Below are positions 5,439-13,430 of a stretch of DNA of 14,058 bases, one piece after another (positions within the stretch are counted from its first letter, which is position 1; each line of letters starts with the position of its first letter). Under the pieces are notes generated by a model that saw only the letters and a program-made list of their open reading frames with translations, was not told the DNA's origin and did no database searches. Origin of the DNA: Prevotella sp. (GTDB lineage: Bacteria; Bacillota; Clostridia; Oscillospirales; Ruminococcaceae); assembly GCA_023663025.1 (NCBI GenBank), contig JAMPIC010000040.1:1-14058 (forward strand). The letters are read 5' to 3'. The position numbers were made by a program, and so were the translations under genes.

Positions 5439-6845
5439 CTAATCGGTTTTAACCGGCAATATTATCGTAACCGTAGTCCCCTCGCCTTGCTTGCTGAAAA
5501 TATCAAGTTTGCCGCCGTGCATGGCGATTATCTCGTCCGCCACCGCCAGACCTATGCCGCTGCCGCGGCGGGTGTGATTGGCTTTGTAGAATTTGGTCTT
5601 GACCTTGGGCAGATCCTGCTCGCTTATGCCGCAGCCCGTGTCGGACACGTCCACCTCTATATGGCTGCTGTCCGCCATTATCGCCTGCACCGATACCACT
5701 CCGCCCCTGTCGGAATACTTGATGGCGTTGTCGATGACGTTTATGAAAACCTGCCGTATGCGGTTTTTGTCCCCGAAAACAAAGGGCAGCATATCCGGTT
5801 CCTCGTAGACGACCTCTATGCCCTCCCGCTTGGCTTTTTCTGCGTAGATGAGCACCGCGTCCCCCAGCTCCGCAAGGATATCCATTGTGGTCTTGTTAAG
5901 GCTGAACCGTCCGTTCTGCATTCTGGAAAAGTCCAGAAGCTCCTCCACCATTTCGGAAAGCCGCTCCGTCTCGCTGCCTATGACCCGCATTCCCTTTGCC
6001 ACCGCGTCCGCGTCGTCGGGCATACTGCCGATGGTCTCCGCCCAGCCCTTTATGGCTGTAAGCGGCGTTCGCAGTTCGTGGGAAACACTGGAGATAAACT
6101 CGTTCTTCATAGTCTCCGAAAGCGCAAGCTCGCTTGCCATGTGGTTGACGATATCGCACAGCTCGCCGATCTCGTCGTCGTTCTTTTTTGTTATGCGGAC
6201 GGAAAAGTCCCCCACCGCGTAACGCCTCGCGGTAGAGCCTATCTGCCGCACCGGGATAACGATGGACTTAACGAAATAAAGTCCCGAAGCGAACATCAGC
6301 GCGAGTATGGTAAGGCATACCGCCGCAAGGGTCAGCGCGATATTTCCTATGTGCCTGTCTATCTCTTCAAGAGACGAAACCATTCTCATGGCGGCGTAGC
6401 CCGAATCGTTTTCGGGGAGCATTACGCAAACCGCCATGATCTTTTCGCCGCTTTCCGTTCTGCCCGTATAGTAGCCGCTCGAACCGCTTGCGGAAGCGTC
6501 GGCGTAGTCGGTCATGCTGTCGATCTTTTCCTCGGGGACGAAGCCCGACGAGGTAAGTCCCACGCCGCCTTTGCGGCTGATGACCATAAGCTCCATTTTG
6601 TCCTTTTCCGACCAGTTTTCCACAACTGAGCGCAGCTCCGCCGAAAAGCTTGAGGACGGCTCGTTGTAGGAACGCTGCAAAATGTTGGACACCATATTCA
6701 TACGCGAGGTCATATACTGTCTCGCGGAGCTGTAGTAGTAGCCGCGCACGAAAAGAGTTCCTCCGATAACAAGGGCGAAAAGCATTGCGGATATAACGCC
6801 TAAGTTGTTTACAAGCCAGCGCCTTGTGATATTGGATTTTCGCAA
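5439..6845 (-). CDS. Membrane sensor histidine kinase with HAMP domain
   Basis: A 468-residue kinase that should autophosphorylate on histidine and pass phosphate to the response regulator encoded just upstream. Order: membrane segment about 14-33, an extracytoplasmic sensor region of about 130 residues (34-165), membrane segment about 168-192, HAMP (about 193-245), HisKA with SSVSHELRTPLTAIKGW (252-268; phospho-His about H256), and HATPase_c. The ATPase has an N box NVIDNAIKYS (369-378), G1 DTGCGI (402-407) and G2 GSGIGLAV (428-435), so it looks fully active. The start is a TTG at 6845, with GAGGTG seven bases upstream; no ATG fits. The 87-bp gap after the regulator gene has no obvious terminator. 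The signal is unknown; WalK/PhoR-type architecture. Confidence 0.95.
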   Translation of the reverse strand: MRKSNITRRWLVNNLGVISAMLFALVIGGTLFVRGYYYSSARQYMTSRMNMVSNILQRSYNEPSSSFSAELRSVVENWSEKDKMELMVISRKGGVGLTSSGFVPEEKIDSMTDYADASASGSSGYYTGRTESGEKIMAVCVMLPENDSGYAAMRMVSSLEEIDRHIGNIALTLAAVCLTILALMFASGLYFVKSIVIPVRQIGSTARRYAVGDFSVRITKKNDDEIGELCDIVNHMASELALSETMKNEFISSVSHELRTPLTAIKGWAETIGSMPDDADAVAKGMRVIGSETERLSEMVEELLDFSRMQNGRFSLNKTTMDILAELGDAVLIYAEKAKREGIEVVYEEPDMLPFVFGDKNRIRQVFINVIDNAIKYSDRGGVVSVQAIMADSSHIEVDVSDTGCGISEQDLPKVKTKFYKANHTRRGSGIGLAVADEIIAMHGGKLDIFSKQGEGTTVTIILPVKTD

Positions 6846-6932
6846 CGTTTTTCACCTCTGTCCGCATTTCCGGAGGACGCAAAGTCCGCTCGGTTATTGG
6901 TTCCGAAAGGACGCCGCAAAAACAAGCGCGGC

Positions 6933-7664
6933 TTATCTTCCCGCGGAAGCTCCCTGCTGATCGTCCTTGACCGACCATTTGTAGCCGAAGCCCCATATGG
7001 TGGAAATATATTTCGGATTGGACGGTTCGTCCTCGATCTTCATTCTGATACGGCGGATATTCACGTCCACGATCTTGTCGTCGCCGTAGTAGTTCTCTCC
7101 CCAAATGTGGGTGAGTATGGAGCTTCTGTCGAGAGCGGTGTCCTGATTGTTCATGAAGTATTCCATTATCTGGTATTCCACTTGGGTAAGGTCAATGGGA
7201 ACGCCGTTTTTTGCCACAGTCCTGCTTTTAAGGTTCAGCAGGAACGGTCCCGATTCGATAGTTGCGGCTTCGTCCTCGTCGCGGGCGACGCTCATGCTGA
7301 CCCTGCGGTAAATGGCGTCGATGCGCGCCGTAAGCTCCGAGGGAGAGAACGGCTTGGTTATGTAGTCGTCCGCGCCTATCATAAGACCGCTCACCTTGTC
7401 CATTTCCTGTGTTTTCGCCGAAAGCATTATTATGCCCAGCGTGCTGCTTCTCTTGCGCAGAGCCTTGCAGACCTGAAAGCCGTCGATACCCGGCATCATG
7501 ATATCCAGCAAAGCAATGTCGAAATCGCCGTGTTCCGCGTCGAACACTTTAATTGCTTCCTCGCCGCAGTTAACGTCCACCACCTCGTAGCCTGCCCGTT
7601 TGAGATTTATCACCACAAAGTCGCGGATAACGTCTTCGTCCTCGCAGACAAGTATGCGTTTCAT
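6933..7664 (-). CDS. OmpR/PhoB-family response regulator
   Basis: A 243-residue DNA-binding regulator, partner of the kinase encoded downstream. The receiver domain (1-120) has the acidic pocket EDED (8-11), phospho-acceptor D54 in LLDIMMPG, the switch Ser at S82 in LSAK and the invariant K104 in TKPF. The winged-helix output domain (about 138-232) carries LTQVEYQIMEYF and the recognition helix region VDVNIRRIRMKIED, ending in the family's typical WGFGYKW. I chose the ATG at 7664 because GAAAGGA lies eight bases upstream and the receiver fold begins there; an upstream extension would overlap the preceding gene and encode nothing conserved. The start is 17 bp after the lipoprotein stop. Confidence 0.95.
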   Translation of the reverse strand: MKRILVCEDEDVIRDFVVINLKRAGYEVVDVNCGEEAIKVFDAEHGDFDIALLDIMMPGIDGFQVCKALRKRSSTLGIIMLSAKTQEMDKVSGLMIGADDYITKPFSPSELTARIDAIYRRVSMSVARDEDEAATIESGPFLLNLKSRTVAKNGVPIDLTQVEYQIMEYFMNNQDTALDRSSILTHIWGENYYGDDKIVDVNIRRIRMKIEDEPSNPKYISTIWGFGYKWSVKDDQQGASAGR

Positions 7665-7681
7665 AATATCAATCCTTTCAA

Positions 7682-8998
7682 TCACGCCATAAGATACAGG
7701 CTGTTGCTTATTTCCGTTCCCGTAAGGACGAGCGGCTCGTCCTCCAGGTCGGGACACTTTACCAGATAATTGGTTTTATTGTTGCTTTTCAGCATCATAT
7801 AGCCCTCGTCCAGCAGCGCGGGGGTTTCCTCCTCGGAAGCCACGGCTATCCTTAAAAGCTCCGACGTGCTGTTGAGCAGATCGGTTCGGAATTTGCAGAA
7901 CACCGCTTCTCCCGTCGCCGCGTCTCTTTTGACGGTAACGACTCCGTCCCAGCGGCTGGGCAGGATAAAGCAGTACCCCTCGCTCACATTATAGTAGCTT
8001 GAATATTTTTTCGCAATGCTGTAGTTGTCGAAAACGTTCCAGTCGGTGCTGTAAAGCTTTGTGCCCGACGCGTCCTCCGAATACCCGGGGAAAAGGGTCA
8101 GCGTGGGTATCTCGATAACGCCGTCGAGGTCGATGTCCGTACAAAGGTATCCCGAGGGACGCCTTGTTTTTTCAATAAGAGCGGATTCGCCCAAATAGAG
8201 GGGATTTCTCAGCTGACCGTCCACGGAATAGATTATCTCCGTGGTGAGCTGACCTCCCGACAGACCGTCTATAAAGATGGCGGGAGTTTCCTTTCCCACA
8301 TATCCCGCGGCAACACTCACAAATTCCGCCGCCGCCTCGTCGAGAGCGACGCTGCTTTTTTCGGTTATGCCGCCGCTTTCGGGGTCGGCGGCAACGGAGC
8401 TTACCGAAGCTTTCCTCACCTGATTTCCCGGGCGGACGAGTATAAGCTCGTTGCTGCCGTCCCGTTCGAGGTCGGCGGTAAACATGGTACTGTAGCTGTC
8501 GGAATACTCCGTATTGAGCAGACCGTTCTCATAGCTGTATATCTGAGCGCTTCTTTCCCCCGAAAGCAGGGTGTAGCCGATGATAACGCTCTGTCTGCCG
8601 CTTTCGCCCAGATCGGAAAAAAGTATCCTGTCAATTCCGGTGCCGGCTCCCGCGTGGTCGTAAACGCTTGTCCACTTGCCGCCGCGCCGGTCGATGATGT
8701 TTATTCTGACGTTTCCGCCGTCCTCGGTCTCTCCCGCTTTTTCATAGAACACGATCGCTTCCCGGTCGGGTTCGCCGTCGATATCCGCAAAGACGAACGC
8801 CGAGCGGTACTCGCCCGCGCGGGGATATTTCAGCCGTATGTCCTTTCCCGCAGACTTGATGAGCGCGTCGTATACCGCGTTCTGTTCTTCCGACAGCCTT
8901 GGGGCGGAAAGAAGCGAATCCGCCGAACCGCCCAGCGAACAGCCTGACGTAAGCGCGGCGCAAAGCGAGACCGCAAGCGCACAGACTATTTTTTTCAT
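7682..8998 (-). CDS. Lipoprotein with FG-GAP/VCBS-like repeats
   Basis: A 438-residue secreted lipoprotein. The signal peptide (1-19) ends in the lipobox LTSG-C, with C20 as the predicted lipid anchor. Repeats of Asp-rich beta-propeller type follow: FADIDGEPDREAIVFY (70-85), FSDLGESGRQSVIIGY (127-142), TADLERDGSNELILV (174-188) and CTDIDLDGVIEI later on. This pattern is known from FG-GAP/VCBS propeller proteins, often Ca2+-binding; the exact function is unknown. It is the first gene of the apparent operon with the regulator and kinase, so it may be an envelope sensor, a ligand-binding partner of the kinase, or a target. The Shine-Dalgarno AAAGGA is about 14 bases from the ATG, longer than usual, which suggests modest translation. 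Confidence 0.82.
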   Translation of the reverse strand: MKKIVCALAVSLCAALTSGCSLGGSADSLLSAPRLSEEQNAVYDALIKSAGKDIRLKYPRAGEYRSAFVFADIDGEPDREAIVFYEKAGETEDGGNVRINIIDRRGGKWTSVYDHAGAGTGIDRILFSDLGESGRQSVIIGYTLLSGERSAQIYSYENGLLNTEYSDSYSTMFTADLERDGSNELILVRPGNQVRKASVSSVAADPESGGITEKSSVALDEAAAEFVSVAAGYVGKETPAIFIDGLSGGQLTTEIIYSVDGQLRNPLYLGESALIEKTRRPSGYLCTDIDLDGVIEIPTLTLFPGYSEDASGTKLYSTDWNVFDNYSIAKKYSSYYNVSEGYCFILPSRWDGVVTVKRDAATGEAVFCKFRTDLLNSTSELLRIAVASEEETPALLDEGYMMLKSNNKTNYLVKCPDLEDEPLVLTGTEISNSLYLMA

Positions 8999-9042
8999 GA
9001 CGGTCGTTCACTTCCTTTCGCCCTTTGCCGCCGTCTCCGGAA

Positions 9043-9099
9043 ATGTCAAAAAGGGGTATCCCGTATCGCCTTTCACCGCAGAAACGTCTGATACCCCTT
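9043..9099 (-). terminator. Rho-independent terminator between the membrane-protein gene and the lipoprotein gene
   Basis: AAGGGGTATC (9051-9060) pairs perfectly with GATACCCCTT (9090-9099). On the - strand the stem is followed by a run of T (9046-9052 region), so it ends transcripts from the upstream membrane-protein gene, 11 bp past its stop. The loop is long (29 bases) and contains a second GTATC (9063-9067), which allows alternative pairing with GATAC. It therefore could act as an attenuator. No strong promoter is visible between it and the lipoprotein ATG, although TTGACA lies at its T-run end. Confidence 0.7.
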
Positions 9100-9109
9100 A
9101 TATATTCGG

Positions 9110-10126
9110 TCATTCCTCGTCGATGGACTGCATTTTTTTCACCGTAATGGCGGTCTTTGTCCAGCGGCGTTTTCCGGTAAGGTTAAGCTTGGGCATTACC
9201 CTGTAAACGTAGGTGCTCCAGAAAACCGCCGTGACAGTCAATGTCACCAATGCGAGACCAACGTCCGAAACGTCGGGGGAGGACATTCCTTCCCGCGAAG
9301 CGTAGTCAAGCGTAAAGTATGAAATGTACCTGGGGACAACCGATACAGCCGCCAGAACCGAAGCCGCGTATCCGAAAAAGCACATGCATATACGAGTGTT
9401 CTTTTTCTCGTAGCCGGCGAAAAGCCTTGCCGCATAGATAAAGAACATCGACGAAGCCATAGCCGTGAGCATGATATAGACCTTTTCGGAATAAACTCCC
9501 ACAAGCTGGTTTTCCGAGAACATGGAAAATATTTCAAGCAGCTTCCATATAGGGAAAAACATCATAAACACGCAGTTGCCGGTCGTAACTCCCTCTCCCT
9601 TGAGGATATTGGACGCCATTGAAATAAACGTTATGAGCGTAATTACCGCACAGACATAAGAGAGCCAGGTTATGACCGATACTCCCGCGAAAGCGAATAC
9701 CGGGTTTTCTTCCGTGGATATTGCCTCGTTTTTTGACGCTACGTCCGAAAGATCCATAATTATGTCGAACGCGATAAGCGCGGCGGTAATTATCATAAAA
9801 GCCGCGGCTGCGGGAGATACCTTTTTGGAAAGTCTTTCCGAACGCAGGCGCATGGGATTTATAAGGATACATGACTTTATCGCCTTGTCCTTTGACTTTC
9901 CTAAAATAAGCACGGCGGCTATAAGCAGAAATCCTATTATCAGCGCCCAGAGCGTATAATTTTTCGCGGGCGATTGGTCGATATACTTTCCCGTGGCAAA
10001 ATTCATATTCGATTGGAGCTGAGCCGTTCTTGCGGCGACCGCCGCGATAAGCGTAAGTCCATACGCCGCCATTGAATGTTTCTTGTCAAGCTTGACTTTT
10101 TTTGCTTTGTAAGGTTTTTTTGCCAT
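9110..10126 (-). CDS. Polytopic membrane protein of unknown function
   Basis: A 338-residue protein with about eight hydrophobic segments, roughly at residues 20-36, 57-76, 107-125, 145-172, 184-203, 215-237, 245-268 and 288-310. The N-terminus is strongly basic (AKKPYKAKKVKLDKKH), which predicts a cytoplasmic start. The cytoplasmic C-terminus is short and ends DEE. I do not recognise a family, and no transporter or enzyme signature stands out. The ATG at 10126 is chosen because AAGGGGA lies about eight bases upstream; a TTG at 10159 has no such site. It starts 58 bp after citrate synthase on the same strand without a terminator between, so readthrough from that gene is likely. A terminator follows it. 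Confidence 0.82.
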   Translation of the reverse strand: MAKKPYKAKKVKLDKKHSMAAYGLTLIAAVAARTAQLQSNMNFATGKYIDQSPAKNYTLWALIIGFLLIAAVLILGKSKDKAIKSCILINPMRLRSERLSKKVSPAAAAFMIITAALIAFDIIMDLSDVASKNEAISTEENPVFAFAGVSVITWLSYVCAVITLITFISMASNILKGEGVTTGNCVFMMFFPIWKLLEIFSMFSENQLVGVYSEKVYIMLTAMASSMFFIYAARLFAGYEKKNTRICMCFFGYAASVLAAVSVVPRYISYFTLDYASREGMSSPDVSDVGLALVTLTVTAVFWSTYVYRVMPKLNLTGKRRWTKTAITVKKMQSIDEE

Positions 10127-10184
10127 GTTGCTTTCCCCTTTATAAAGTATTGCCGTCAAACGGCTTGATTAAGCATACGGTATA

Positions 10185-11546
10185 TTATACTCGCTCTTCC
10201 AGCGGAATATATTTTTTCCTTTTGGCTATCGCCTTGTAGGCGGGACGGATTATCCTCCTGCCGTTGATAAGCTCCTCGATACGGTGAGCCGACCAGCCCG
10301 CTATTCTCGACACCGCGAACATCGGCGTGTTCAGCTCGGCGGGTATTTTCAGCATTCTGTAGACCAATCCCGAATAAAGGTCAACGTTTGCGCACATTGT
10401 TTTCGCGCTGCCCTTTACGTTTGCGAACACCTCGGGAGTAAGCCTTTCCACCGCGTCCAGCAGGCGGAATTCCTTTTCGTACTCCGTACCCTCCGCAAGC
10501 TTCACCGCGTTCCTTTTGAGAATAACGGCTCTCGGGTCGGACAGCGTGTAGACCGCGTGTCCCATACCGTAGATAAGACCGCTTCCGTCGCCCGCTTCTT
10601 TCCTGATGACCTTTGCGATGTAGTCCGCCACCATGCCGTCGTCGTCCCAATTGGAAATATTCTCCTTAAACTCCTCAAGCTGGCGTATTACCTTGAAATT
10701 CGCCCCGCCGTGCCGCTGACCTTTCAGAGAGCCTATCGCCGCCGAATAAGCGGAGTAAGCGTCCGTGTCCGCAGAGGTGAGTGTGCGGCAGGTAAAGGTG
10801 GAGTTGTTTCCTCCCCCGTGCTCGGCGTGGAGTATGAGCATAAGGTCGAGCAGACGGGCTTCCTCGGCGGTATACTGTCTGTCGGGTCTCAGGGTGGACA
10901 GCACGCTTTGGGCGGTACACTCGTCGGGATTGAGGGGGTGCATATAAAGGCTTTCGTTGTCGAACACCCTGCGCTTGATCTGGTAAGCGTCCACCATGGC
11001 GGAGGGAAGTCTCGCTATTATCGAGACCGCTCTCAGCAGCTCCATTTCAAGGCTTCTGTCCTCGGGATCCTCGTCGTAGGAATACAGCGCGAGAACCGAA
11101 CGCGCCATTTTGTTCATGATGTCCCTTGACGGAGCTTTGAAGATCATATCCTCGGAAAAGCCCTTGGGAAGCTCTCTGAACTCCGAAAGCATTTCGTTGA
11201 AGTCACGCAGCTGTTCCTCTGCGGGAAGCTGTCCGAACAGGAGCAGATAAGCCGTTTCCTCGAAGCCGAAGCGCCCCTTTTCGGAGGTATTTGCAACGAT
11301 GTCGCCGATACTGTATCCTCTGTAGATCAGCTCGCCCTCCACGGGTTCGCGTTCGCCCTCGTTGACGATGTAGCCGTGGACGTTGCATATGTTTGTTATG
11401 CCCGCCATAACGCCGCTTCCGTCGCTGTTGCGCAGACCTCTTTTCACCTGATACTTTTCATACAGTTCGGGGGAAATACTGTTATTTTTCACAAATTCCC
11501 CGCATAAGCTTTTAAAGAAGTTCTTATCGCAGTCGATACCGTTCAA
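10185..11546 (-). CDS. gltA: Citrate synthase
   Basis: A 453-residue enzyme that condenses oxaloacetate and acetyl-CoA to citrate, probably feeding 2-oxoglutarate and glutamate synthesis in an organism with an incomplete citric acid cycle (inference). Active-site elements are complete: the substrate-binding AEHGGGNNS (241-249), GQRHGGAN with catalytic H279, GMGHAVY with catalytic H330, NVDLYSG with catalytic D389 and the SRIAGW arginine (R414). The N-terminal extension and the GELIYRGYSIGDI block (71-83) are normal for bacterial enzymes. The start is a TTG at 11546, with AAGGAG eight bases upstream and no ATG nearby. It has its own strong promoter and is followed by the membrane-protein gene. 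Confidence 0.96.
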   Translation of the reverse strand: MNGIDCDKNFFKSLCGEFVKNNSISPELYEKYQVKRGLRNSDGSGVMAGITNICNVHGYIVNEGEREPVEGELIYRGYSIGDIVANTSEKGRFGFEETAYLLLFGQLPAEEQLRDFNEMLSEFRELPKGFSEDMIFKAPSRDIMNKMARSVLALYSYDEDPEDRSLEMELLRAVSIIARLPSAMVDAYQIKRRVFDNESLYMHPLNPDECTAQSVLSTLRPDRQYTAEEARLLDLMLILHAEHGGGNNSTFTCRTLTSADTDAYSAYSAAIGSLKGQRHGGANFKVIRQLEEFKENISNWDDDGMVADYIAKVIRKEAGDGSGLIYGMGHAVYTLSDPRAVILKRNAVKLAEGTEYEKEFRLLDAVERLTPEVFANVKGSAKTMCANVDLYSGLVYRMLKIPAELNTPMFAVSRIAGWSAHRIEELINGRRIIRPAYKAIAKRKKYIPLEERV

Positions 11547-11589
11547 TATGTGTTCTCCTTTTAGTAATAATAAAATAGCATATATTCAT

Positions 11590-11618
11590 ATTTTACAACA
11601 GATACTCGCCATTGTCAA
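11590..11618 (-). promoter_or_regulatory. Sigma-A promoter for citrate synthase
   Basis: On the - strand TTGACA (11618-11613) and TAAAAT (11595-11590) are separated by 17 bp. This lies about 45 bp upstream of the TTG start, leaving a short leader with no obvious riboswitch. A 13-bp palindrome, GCAAATAATTTGC (11636-11648), sits just upstream of the -35. It could be an operator or activator site, for this gene or for the divergent spoIID. Confidence 0.85.
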
Positions 11619-11741
11619 GATTTTTTTGCTTTTCCGCAAATAATTTGCTTTAGGGCGGACTGGCGGACTGCGGAAACGAAATACAAAAAGGGAGAGCGGG
11701 AACGGCAGACTGTTTCCCCTCTCCGAAAGGAGCTGTTCAAA

Positions 11742-12866
11742 ATGAAAGAATTGCTGAAGGTGACCGCTTTGTTCGCGCTGCTGCTGGCGGCAATACCCAT
11801 GCTGACGTTTCTGAAGCCGCGCGGTGAGTCGTCCCCGCCGCTTACGGCGGAAGCTGCGGGACTTGCCCAGGCTGCCGGCGGGAGCGGCGGAAGCGGCGGC
11901 AGCTTCGGCGGACAGGCTGTCCCCCGAACGTCTGAAACAGCCGAAGCCGCGGATAACGCCGAAACGTCCGCTAACCGGGACGGGGCGGACGTTTCCGAAA
12001 ACCTAAAGGTTCTGGACTTTACAAGCGGACAGGTTATTGAACTTTCCCTGCGGGAGTATGTCATAGGCGCGGTGCTTGCGGAAATGCCCGCCTCATATCA
12101 CGAAGAGGCTCTCAAAGCCCAGGCTGTAGCTGCGCGGACATACGCCGTCAGACAGCGTGAAAAACAGAGCGTCTCCCCCGACCCGGAGCTTATGGGTGCG
12201 GATATTTCCAATGACAGCACGAAGTATCAGGCGTACTTCACCCCCGAACAGGCGAAAGCCTTTTACGGGAGCGGCTACGGGGTCTACCTTGAAAAAGCCT
12301 CCGCAGCCGTTGACGCGACAGGCTCGGACGTGCTGGTCTATAAGGGCGAACCGATAGTGGCGGCGTTCCATTCCACGTCGGGAGGAATGACCGAAAGCGC
12401 AGAAGTGGTGTGGGGAAGTCCCGTGGAGTATCTTGTCCCCGTTGACAGCACCGAGGACGAGAAGTCCCCCTCCTATCTGGAGGAGACCGTCTTTGCCGAA
12501 GCGGAGCTGAAAGCCCGTCTGGAAACAAGCTTAGAGGATACCGACTTTGGCGGCGATCCCGCCGATTGGCTGAAAATAGAGGAAAGAAGCGCGTCGGGGA
12601 CTGTGGTGAAAATGACTGCGGGCGGCGCGGAACTGTCGGGGATCGATTTCAGGCGGATATTTTCCCTGCGCTCGACGAATTTTGCCGTGGAATATTCCGC
12701 GAAAGGCGGGACGTTTTCCGTCACCACCAAAGGCAGCGGACACGGCGTGGGCATGAGCCAGTACGGGGCAAACGCCATGGCGAACGGCGGCAGCGATTAC
12801 AAAGAGATACTTCTGCACTATTACGGCGGCGCGGAGATCGCCGATATGGAAGATGTTTTACGGTAA
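11742..12866 (+). CDS. spoIID: Stage II sporulation protein D (SpoIID/LytB domain)
   Basis: A 374-residue membrane-anchored lytic transglycosylase homologue. In sporulating Firmicutes SpoIID acts with SpoIIP and SpoIIM to thin septal peptidoglycan and drive engulfment. There is one N-terminal membrane segment (about 5-24), a Gly/Ser/Ala-rich linker (about 30-88), then the SpoIID domain. That domain has LREYVIGAVLAEMPASYH (103-120; the conserved Glu at about E114 matches the catalytic Glu), EEALKAQAVAARTYA, FHSTSGGMTESAEVVWG (209-225), and GHGVGMSQYGANAM (333-346). I see no cysteine, so the zinc-binding Cys pair reported for the C. difficile protein is absent. The ATG has AAAGGAG upstream. SpoIID paralogues such as LytB-type proteins also exist outside sporulation, so the sporulation role is likely but not certain. 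Confidence 0.92.
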   Translation: MKELLKVTALFALLLAAIPMLTFLKPRGESSPPLTAEAAGLAQAAGGSGGSGGSFGGQAVPRTSETAEAADNAETSANRDGADVSENLKVLDFTSGQVIELSLREYVIGAVLAEMPASYHEEALKAQAVAARTYAVRQREKQSVSPDPELMGADISNDSTKYQAYFTPEQAKAFYGSGYGVYLEKASAAVDATGSDVLVYKGEPIVAAFHSTSGGMTESAEVVWGSPVEYLVPVDSTEDEKSPSYLEETVFAEAELKARLETSLEDTDFGGDPADWLKIEERSASGTVVKMTAGGAELSGIDFRRIFSLRSTNFAVEYSAKGGTFSVTTKGSGHGVGMSQYGANAMANGGSDYKEILLHYYGGAEIADMEDVLR

Positions 12867-12887
12867 ACCCGGCCGTTCCGAAGCGCA

Positions 12888-12940
12888 AAATATCCCCGTA
12901 TCCGCCCAAACGGCGATACGGGGATATTTCCGTTATTTTT
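12888..12940 (+). terminator. Rho-independent terminator after spoIID
   Basis: AAATATCCCCGTAT (12888-12901) pairs with ATACGGGGATATTT (12916-12929), with an inner CGCC/GGCG stem and one bulged C. The tail is TTATTTTT (12933-12940). It lies 21 bp after the spoIID stop, in the gap to the convergent XRE gene, and may also stop reverse transcription. Confidence 0.88.
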
Positions 12941-12961
12941 CTCCGAAAATTAAAAAAAGTT

Positions 12962-13294
12962 CTACTTTATCGTTCCGTCCAGACGGGACATAAACTTTTT
13001 CAGAAGCTTCTTTTCGCCGCATGAAAGCTGAGAAAGAAACCTGAGCAGATCCTGCTGTTCTTCCGTGAGGTCGCTTGCCGCAAGACCTTTTTTGTTATTG
13101 GTAAGTCCGGCTATATAGTCAAGGCTGACGCCGTAATATTCCGCAAGCATGACAGCGCGTTCAAACGGTATCTCCGCGTTGCCGTTCTCGTACTTTCCGT
13201 AATGCTGGGACGATGTTCCCAGATACTCCGCGACGGTCTGCTGTGTAGCGTCGCTGTCCTCCCGCAGATCGCGTATTCTCTGATAATAAGCCAT
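12962..13294 (-). CDS. Small XRE-family HTH transcriptional regulator
   Basis: A 110-residue protein with an N-terminal Cro/CI-type helix-turn-helix (about 6-61). It shows RIRDLREDSDATQQTVAEYL, the recognition segment GTSSQHYGKYENGNAEI, and ERAVMLAEYYGVSLDYIAGLT, the hallmark of this family. The remaining 45 residues form a charged, probably helical tail for dimerisation or partner contact. The start is the ATG at 13294, with GAGGTG upstream; an earlier ATG at 13351 would add 19 residues outside the fold. It is divergent from the PH-like gene and may repress both that gene and itself through the palindrome at 13326-13338 (inference). Confidence 0.92.
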   Translation of the reverse strand: MAYYQRIRDLREDSDATQQTVAEYLGTSSQHYGKYENGNAEIPFERAVMLAEYYGVSLDYIAGLTNNKKGLAASDLTEEQQDLLRFLSQLSCGEKKLLKKFMSRLDGTIK

Positions 13295-13317
13295 TTCCGA
13301 CACCTCTTTTAAATAGT

Positions 13318-13326
13318 ATTGTATCA
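13318..13326 (-). promoter_or_regulatory. Extended -10 promoter for the XRE gene
   Basis: On the - strand TGATACAAT (13326-13318) is an extended -10 (TGN-TACAAT). No good -35 is seen at 16-18 bp, which the TG extension can offset. The expected transcript starts about 15-18 bases before the start codon, just ahead of the GAGGTG site. Confidence 0.5.
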
Positions 13327-13338
13327 TAAATGATTTAT
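13326..13338. promoter_or_regulatory. 13-bp palindrome, candidate XRE operator
   Basis: ATAAAT-G-ATTTAT is a perfect inverted repeat that abuts the XRE gene's -10 and lies six bases upstream of the -35 of the divergent promoter. This is where an autoregulating repressor would be expected. A wider pair, TAGTAT/ATACTA (13314-13319 and 13339-13344), encloses it but is not co-centred. Confidence 0.45.
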
Positions 13339-13344
13339 ATACTA

Positions 13345-13373
13345 TTGACATTTGTGCCGTTTTAGATTATAAT
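13345..13373 (+). promoter_or_regulatory. Consensus sigma-A promoter for the PH-like gene
   Basis: TTGACA (13345-13350) and TATAAT (13368-13373) are exactly 17 bp apart, a perfect consensus. The leader of about 50 bases ends in a strong AGGAGGGG ribosome binding site. Such an unmodulated strong promoter beside a repressor gene suggests control by repression. Confidence 0.9.
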
Positions 13374-13430
13374 AATATTGAATTGTGTCTTTTAAGGCAC
13401 GTCGGAACAGGCAAAAGGAGGGGACTTAAA

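Noticed and set aside
7665..7757. 31-residue N-terminal extension of the response regulator
   Set aside because: It overlaps the end of the lipoprotein gene, encodes Gly/Arg/Pro-rich sequence outside the receiver fold, and the ATG at 7664 has a good ribosome binding site.
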